Assembly (NCBI RefSeq): GCF_004135735.1
Contig: NZ_CP012670.1
Location: 4,976,501 to 5,040,500, forward strand
Source of the DNA: Sorangium cellulosum
GTDB lineage: Bacteria; Myxococcota_A; Polyangia; Polyangiales; Polyangiaceae
DNA length: 64,000 nt
Direction: 5' to 3'
Shown: positions 60,601 to 64,000 of the stretch, piece by piece
Layout of the letters: the number at the start of each line of letters is the position of its first letter
How positions within the stretch are numbered: the stretch's first letter is position 1
Notes under the pieces: generated by a model
Told to the model about the DNA's origin: nothing
The model's input: only the letters and a program-made list of their open reading frames with translations
The model's database searches: none
Translations under genes and position numbers: made by a program

Positions 60601-61087
60601 TGTCCCGGAGGCGGATGCCGCTCTGGAGGGTCCGCGCGTCGAGCGGCACCTCGGTGACGAGCGTCTGCCGGGGTTTCCGCTTCCAGACGCGGTGTCCCCG
60701 CCCGCGCCCCTCGGGCTTCACGGTGTCGGGAGAGTACTCGGCGAAACGCACGGTGGCCTTGACCGCGCGAGTCTCCCTCGGGACGAGCACGCTCATGCCG
60801 ATGGAGGCCGGCCACAGGTTCGGGCGCTTGTCCTCGGGCTCCTCGCCGCCGCCCTGGTTCTCCTCCTCGGGCTCGTCGGGCCCGGCGCCGAGGCCGTCGT
60901 CGGCGGTGTCGTCCTCGGGCGAGCGCTCTTCCTCCGACGCGAGGAAGCCGGTGAGGTAGTGTCGGGACGGCGGGAGCTCCAGGATCTCCTGCTCGGCGAT
61001 GGCCCCCTCGTCGAGCTGGTAGGGGCCGACGAGATCGGCGTGGAGAGCGCGGACGAGGTGGTCTCGGGGAGCGGTCACGTCGGGCAT
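57647..61087 (-). CDS. drmA: DISARM helicase-like protein DrmA
   Basis: Start at ATG 61087 (MPDVTAPRDHLVRALHADLV) with GGGGAG upstream; 1146 residues. SF2 helicase motifs: Walker A FFPTGGGKTEAYLG (about 447), DELH box in IVQDELHLISGPLG (about 681), motif III-like LAATATVRR, and the C-terminal ISVGVDIDRLGLMVV with QASSRVGRQ. A zinc cluster (CPLPACPWCG and CTSETCEFSC) lies near 560-590. This is the conserved motor of DISARM. The usual upstream methyltransferase gene is absent; an MBL-fold gene occupies that place 58 bases upstream. Confidence 0.93.
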   Translation of the reverse strand: MPDVTAPRDHLVRALHADLVGPYQLDEGAIAEQEILELPPSRHYLTGFLASEEERSPEDDTADDGLGAGPDEPEEENQGGGEEPEDKRPNLWPASIGMSVLVPRETRAVKATVRFAEYSPDTVKPEGRGRGHRVWKRKPRQTLVTEVPLDARTLQSGIRLRDTVGIMLYGQIKAVERARGIPEGTQALALFVVNRRGQGDKGRRDEQMIFQVELEIECPEAIVPRPNFSDEDSDQWDQKVADLQFRERVEYAVGHGVAVEVPPGQGGVDDGGSPGEPGSAPRPAVTRVKTTWLPEYEVRRVVAHEEEGVTVAMDELAKLERGEDVRARLERLPAAYGAWIQKQRSTQVEGDKRAETRDELMRKAEEARRRIEAGIELLASNAQIRQAFCMANEAMAEAARHRSPSRYQDGKRPEWRLFQLAFLLMNLNGVADGEHADRERVELIFFPTGGGKTEAYLGVIAFCLLLRRLRRAKLPDGGLGVAVLLRYTLRLLTLDQLGRAATLLCALESQRRKRPAVLGDTRFSVGLWVGRSATANTMEEASRLVTGFKLGVNGNPCPLPACPWCGKELGPNSLSLLPSKTAPDEVRVGCTSETCEFSCANNSEGIPVVFVDDQVYRELPSFLIATVDKLAMMPWRGEAGMLFGKASARGGRRFYGPMDGKPPRAAKSLPGGLAPPELIVQDELHLISGPLGTMVGLYETAVDALCSRPASADPRSTAAPSVVRPKVLAATATVRRADTQIQALFGRPAAAVSVFPPPGIDDSETYFATVDGKRPGRKYVGVAAQGRSMKAILLRVYRTLLAGAMKAYDPSLPPDQTADAYMTLAGYFNSLRELGGMRRLVDDEVLARTKQAEDARPLNATGKHLWFENRELGDEPVELTSREHTDKVKRTKDRLNKPWRDPEAINVLLASNMISVGVDIDRLGLMVVAGQPKTTAEYIQASSRVGRQERWPGLVVTVYNLHKSRDRSHYEHFAAYHESFYRFVEATSVTPFSGPALDRGLVGTLTSMIRFASHDLTPPRGAMALPANRHLADAVVERLAARASCQPELQKDGQEKLAEELRLRGHNLLDTWTDLVRSTPEEPKQRRYSKFDREKVGGKPLLYTPLDEERPGPDTADGRFAAPTSLRDVESTAHLWLVGRRLGRQD

Positions 61088-61145
61088 GCGGGCTCCCCAG
61101 CGTATCAAGCGCGGCGTGGGACCGGAACCCGCGAAGCGCGGCCGG

Positions 61146-62225
61146 TTACCTCTCGCCGCCGAGGAGGTGAGTGTGCTCCGTCGTCGGCGCAGCCCCGCTG
61201 GAGTCCCGCATGACGCGGAGGCTCCCCGGTCCCTGCACGACCGTGGGAGGTCCGTCGTCGGGTGGGATCGACACGAGCACGTAACAGTCCGGGAAGCCGG
61301 TCGTCGTCGGGTCGAAGGAGATCTTGTGGTGCGCCCCGAGCTCCGTGAGGGTGCGGACCTCGGCGCGCCCGGATTGCTGATCGTGGCGTCTCGGCAAGCC
61401 TGTGAGATAGCTGGTGCCGCCAAGGGATACGACGCGGTGGGCGCCCCGCCCGGCCGCGAAGCTCGGCAATCGCTTCGTGCTGAACGGCGCGAAGATCCGG
61501 AGGGGATCGGGCACACGGGCGCCTGGTCGCAGGATGTCGTCGTGGAGTGCCTCGTCGGAGCCGTGATGAGGCACCTTGAGGACGTCGTGATCACCGAGCT
61601 GCGGCTCGACCTCGAAGCAATGGCTCCAGCCGTTGCCAGGCCGCTCGACCAGATCGGAGCCGAGCAGGAGGCGCCGCTTTCGCCACGTCAGGAGTAGCGC
61701 AGTGGAGAGGATATTGCTGTTGAACGGCTGCCCGATCCCCCATCGCCTGAGTGCTTCGGCGCGCAGATCCGTGCGCGGGGACACCACACGCAGCGTGGCC
61801 TCGCCCAGAGGCTCGAGATCGCCGATGATCATATCCCAGCGGCAGGAGGGCACCTCACTCCAGCGTGTCTCGATCGCGGCGATGACGTCTTCCGTGGCGC
61901 CGCCGACGAAGCCCGACGGCCGGCCTCCCGGCGGCGGCACCATACCAATGCGGGGCCACATCTCCTTGCGATCGCGCGGCGTCGCGGCCTCGATCACGCT
62001 GGTCAGGCCCCCGCTGTGATCATCGTGGGGATGCGTGAGGATCACGATGCGCGGATGAGCATCGTAGTGCGATAGCGCCGCGGCTGCGTAGTCGATCCTG
62101 TCGGCGCTACAGCCGTCCACGACCATCCACGCGTCCGGCGGCACACGGACCAGGACGAGCTCTCCCCTGCCGGGGCCGAAGGCGAGCACGACCAGATGAT
62201 CCGGGGCGAGCTCAGGCAAAGGCAC
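61146..62225 (-). CDS. ComEC-type metallo-beta-lactamase-fold protein (coMBL-like)
   Basis: A GTG at 62225 lies 14 bases inside the end of the upstream STAND-like gene; 359 residues. The metal-binding motif ILTHPHDDHSGG (HxHxDH), the later LLLGSDL aspartate and DVLKVPHHGSDEALH are exactly the pattern of the ComEC-family MBL domain. No membrane segments or signal peptide are seen, so this is a soluble version. ComEC-like MBLs are known effector or processing partners of NTPase-based conflict systems. Overlap with the STAND gene and closeness to drmA suggest one defence operon. The substrate (nucleic acid or nucleotide) is inferred from the family. Confidence 0.85.
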   Translation of the reverse strand: MPLPELAPDHLVVLAFGPGRGELVLVRVPPDAWMVVDGCSADRIDYAAAALSHYDAHPRIVILTHPHDDHSGGLTSVIEAATPRDRKEMWPRIGMVPPPGGRPSGFVGGATEDVIAAIETRWSEVPSCRWDMIIGDLEPLGEATLRVVSPRTDLRAEALRRWGIGQPFNSNILSTALLLTWRKRRLLLGSDLVERPGNGWSHCFEVEPQLGDHDVLKVPHHGSDEALHDDILRPGARVPDPLRIFAPFSTKRLPSFAAGRGAHRVVSLGGTSYLTGLPRRHDQQSGRAEVRTLTELGAHHKISFDPTTTGFPDCYVLVSIPPDDGPPTVVQGPGSLRVMRDSSGAAPTTEHTHLLGGER

Positions 62226-64000
62226 GGCGGACGTACCGGTCAGGATGAGGAAAGAGCTTCGGAAGGCCAGGGACCTCCTCGAAGGACGAGGACAGGCGAT
62301 CCCAGATCTCCACCCCCTTCGTGCCGTCGGCGTATTCGATCAGCTCCACGAACGTACCCGGGCGCAGCTGGCCCGGCAATGCGCTCCACGCCTCCCGCAG
62401 CTCGTCCGCCGAGAGGTCAACGGTCGAGACCGTGTCCGGGCCACTCGCCACGAGCAGGAGCACGATCTCCTCGTCCAGGCCGAGCACTCGCCCCGGCTTC
62501 CAGTCATTGACCTCACGCTTGTCGGCGAGGTGTGGTCCCTCCCAGCGCTTGGCGAGCGGCAGTATCGGGGGGAAGACGAGCCGCTCGTCGCGGTCCTCCT
62601 CGAGGCAAATTCGAAGCTGATCGAGCGCGTGCCACCAGGAGCCCCGCAGCTCTCGGGGCACGTCTTCGAGCACCTCCACGGCGAAATCGAGCCTGCTGCG
62701 CGACAGCAGGAGCCGCGCGACCGGCCCGTGCAGCTCTTCGTACACATGGGCCTGCAACGGACCGCTCCCCGCGAGCTCGTTCAGCGCGCGGTCCCAGGCG
62801 GCCCGCGCCTCCTTCATCCAGACCCTCGTCACGAGGAAGCAGACATAACGACCGTGATACCAGGGATGCCACGGAGCGAGATCTCGCGCCTCGATGTACT
62901 CCCGCTCTACCCGTTCGGGATCCATGCCGAGGACATCGAGGTTGAACGCGATGTAATGATGAGCATACGCGTCCCGTTCGTCATGCTCGATCGCCCGCTC
63001 ATAGGCCCGGACCGCGTCGCGGCGCAGCCTCTCCTCTTGCTCGCGCGGAGCGCGGAGCGCCTTCTGGCTCAGCGCCTTGCCGAGCGCGTCGTACTGCTCG
63101 ACGAACTGGAGGGATCGGGAGAGCAGCGCTACGGCGTCGCCCGCCTCCGTGAGCTGGTGGATCTCCTCGAGCTCCTCCCGGACGGCGGCGGCGACGTCGC
63201 CGCGCTCGTGCGCGGCCTGGAAGCGCTCGCGGTGGTACACGGCTGCGAAGTGATGCGCGTCGGTTTGCAGCTCGTCGAGCTTCCAGTCCCAATGGCCGCG
63301 GATCGCTCGCGCCAGCGCATCCGGAATCAGCTTCGATCCATCGTCGAGCTCCTCCACGAGCGGGTCGATGATTCCCCTCACCCGGTCCGAAAGCGAAACG
63401 AACCCAGCGCGCTCGAGCAAACTGCTCGAGAACGGGACGCGGAGGGCCGTGAGACGTGCGATGACGCGCCGCCCCTCCGGGCACTCCGCGAGCACGCGTC
63501 CGAGCTGTCGGACCAGGTGATCCAGCCGGATCTGCTGGGCGGGGATGCGCGCCACGTCGACGTTCGCCGCGACGAGCGCCCGGAGCACCTGCTGCACGAC
63601 CGGCGGTGGGACGTGCGGAAGGCGCCCGCCCAGCCGATGGACCGCGTCCTGCGCGTGCGCCGTCCGCGGATCTCGAACGAGTGGCAGCCGGAAGCCAGCG
63701 TCCTCGGCGACCCCACCGGGGATCCATGGGCCTGCGAGCACGAGCGTGCCGGTGCATGCGTCGAGCAGCATCTCGGTCAGCTCGACCGCGCGCCGGGCGA
63801 ACAACTCGCCCTCGGGGCCGGAAGCAGTCTGGAAGCGGGGGCCATCGAGGAGGACCACGACATCTTGCCCTCCGCGGGAGAGCGCCTCCCGTACCGCCAA
63901 GAGCCTGCTCGCCCACGCAACCCGGGCGGGCTCGTGCCGCGGCACCACCCGGTCCAGCAGCTCCGGCGTCCCACCGTCGAGCTGCGCCGCCGCCTCGACG
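62212..64000 (-). CDS. STAND-like NTPase with TPR-like repeats, C-terminal part (5' part outside window)
   Basis: The frame is open from the window edge to a stop at 62212, about 595 residues. Reading from the edge: a Walker B-like strand with Asp (GGQDVVVLLDGPRF), a sensor-like strand (TGTLVLAGPWIPGG), then a helical arm and a winged-helix-like region (VIARLTALRVPFSSSLLERA to LIPDALARAIRGH), the order found in STAND/NB-ARC ATPases. About 200 residues of TPR-like helices follow (AVRAYERAIEHDERDAYAHH, EYIEARDLAPWHPWYHGRYV), then an unrecognised C-terminal part. The Walker A and any N-terminal effector domain must lie beyond 64000. It overlaps the MBL gene, so I read the two as a sensor-NTPase/effector pair. 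Confidence 0.65.
   Translation of the reverse strand, partial: VEAAAQLDGGTPELLDRVVPRHEPARVAWASRLLAVREALSRGGQDVVVLLDGPRFQTASGPEGELFARRAVELTEMLLDACTGTLVLAGPWIPGGVAEDAGFRLPLVRDPRTAHAQDAVHRLGGRLPHVPPPVVQQVLRALVAANVDVARIPAQQIRLDHLVRQLGRVLAECPEGRRVIARLTALRVPFSSSLLERAGFVSLSDRVRGIIDPLVEELDDGSKLIPDALARAIRGHWDWKLDELQTDAHHFAAVYHRERFQAAHERGDVAAAVREELEEIHQLTEAGDAVALLSRSLQFVEQYDALGKALSQKALRAPREQEERLRRDAVRAYERAIEHDERDAYAHHYIAFNLDVLGMDPERVEREYIEARDLAPWHPWYHGRYVCFLVTRVWMKEARAAWDRALNELAGSGPLQAHVYEELHGPVARLLLSRSRLDFAVEVLEDVPRELRGSWWHALDQLRICLEEDRDERLVFPPILPLAKRWEGPHLADKREVNDWKPGRVLGLDEEIVLLLVASGPDTVSTVDLSADELREAWSALPGQLRPGTFVELIEYADGTKGVEIWDRLSSSFEEVPGLPKLFPHPDRYVRRAFA

Noticed and set aside
61146..62225. A true beta-lactamase
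   Set aside because: The HPHDDH, GSDL and PHHGS pattern is that of ComEC-type MBL domains, and there is no signal peptide for export.
54946..62225. A DISARM methyltransferase inside the window
   Set aside because: No gene between drmC and the right edge shows SAM-binding or DPPY/PC-type methylase motifs; the place is taken by the MBL and STAND-like genes.

Overview
The window is very GC-rich, with long Arg/Ala/Pro-rich shadow frames opposite the genes. Its gene content points to a myxobacterium, probably of the Sorangium/Polyangiaceae type: a giant trans-AT NRPS-PKS, an encapsulin operon, a kinase cassette whose lipoprotein carries a CNAILGIE-like N-terminus, and several TPR/signal-peptide proteins typical of that group. 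The organism call is inference from content and style, not from a marker gene. No rRNA, tRNA or CRISPR array was seen.

Layout. (1) 1-16.8 kb, minus strand: a natural-product locus. A 4727-residue protein (trans-AT, FAAL, ACP, C, A, PCP, KS, C-MT, ACP, KS, DH, KR) is followed by a second megasynthase that begins with C-MT and ACP and runs off the left edge, so one PKS module is split between two proteins. A DUF98/chorismate-lyase gene lies upstream and suggests a 4-hydroxybenzoate starter for the FAAL. (2) 17.3-18.6 kb, plus strand: encapsulated ferritin plus encapsulin shell. (3) 18.7-44.9 kb: a type VI secretion system in two minus-strand blocks separated by a small plus-strand HTH gene. TssA-like, TssB, TssC, two Hcp-like proteins, a TssG-TssE fusion, TssF, TssJ, TssK, TssL, TssM, two VgrG, a PAAR-like tip and a free beta-helix protein are present; ClpV (TssH) is not. 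Accessory genes include a catalytically degenerate ANL protein, a toxin-antitoxin scar, a coiled-coil protein, a lytic transglycosylase and a 700-residue protein ending in a FYVE-like zinc finger. (4) 45.0-51.2 kb: an outer-membrane barrel protein divergent from an RND efflux pair. (5) 51.4-54.9 kb: a Ser/Thr kinase (with an apparent one-base deletion in its tail), a TPR/PEGA-like membrane protein and a lipoprotein. (6) 54.9-64.0 kb, minus strand: a defence island with the DISARM core drmA-drmB-drmC, preceded in the same direction by a ComEC-type metallo-beta-lactamase-fold protein and the C-terminal part of a STAND-like NTPase with TPR-like repeats, which runs off the right edge. No DISARM methyltransferase is in the window.

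Most distinctive points: the AT-FAAL loading protein with its chorismate-lyase partner, the DISARM core coupled to a STAND/MBL pair instead of a methylase, and the T6SS with its TssG-TssE fusion, pseudo-ANL and zinc-finger candidate effector. All domain calls were made by reading motifs by eye; nothing was searched against a database.
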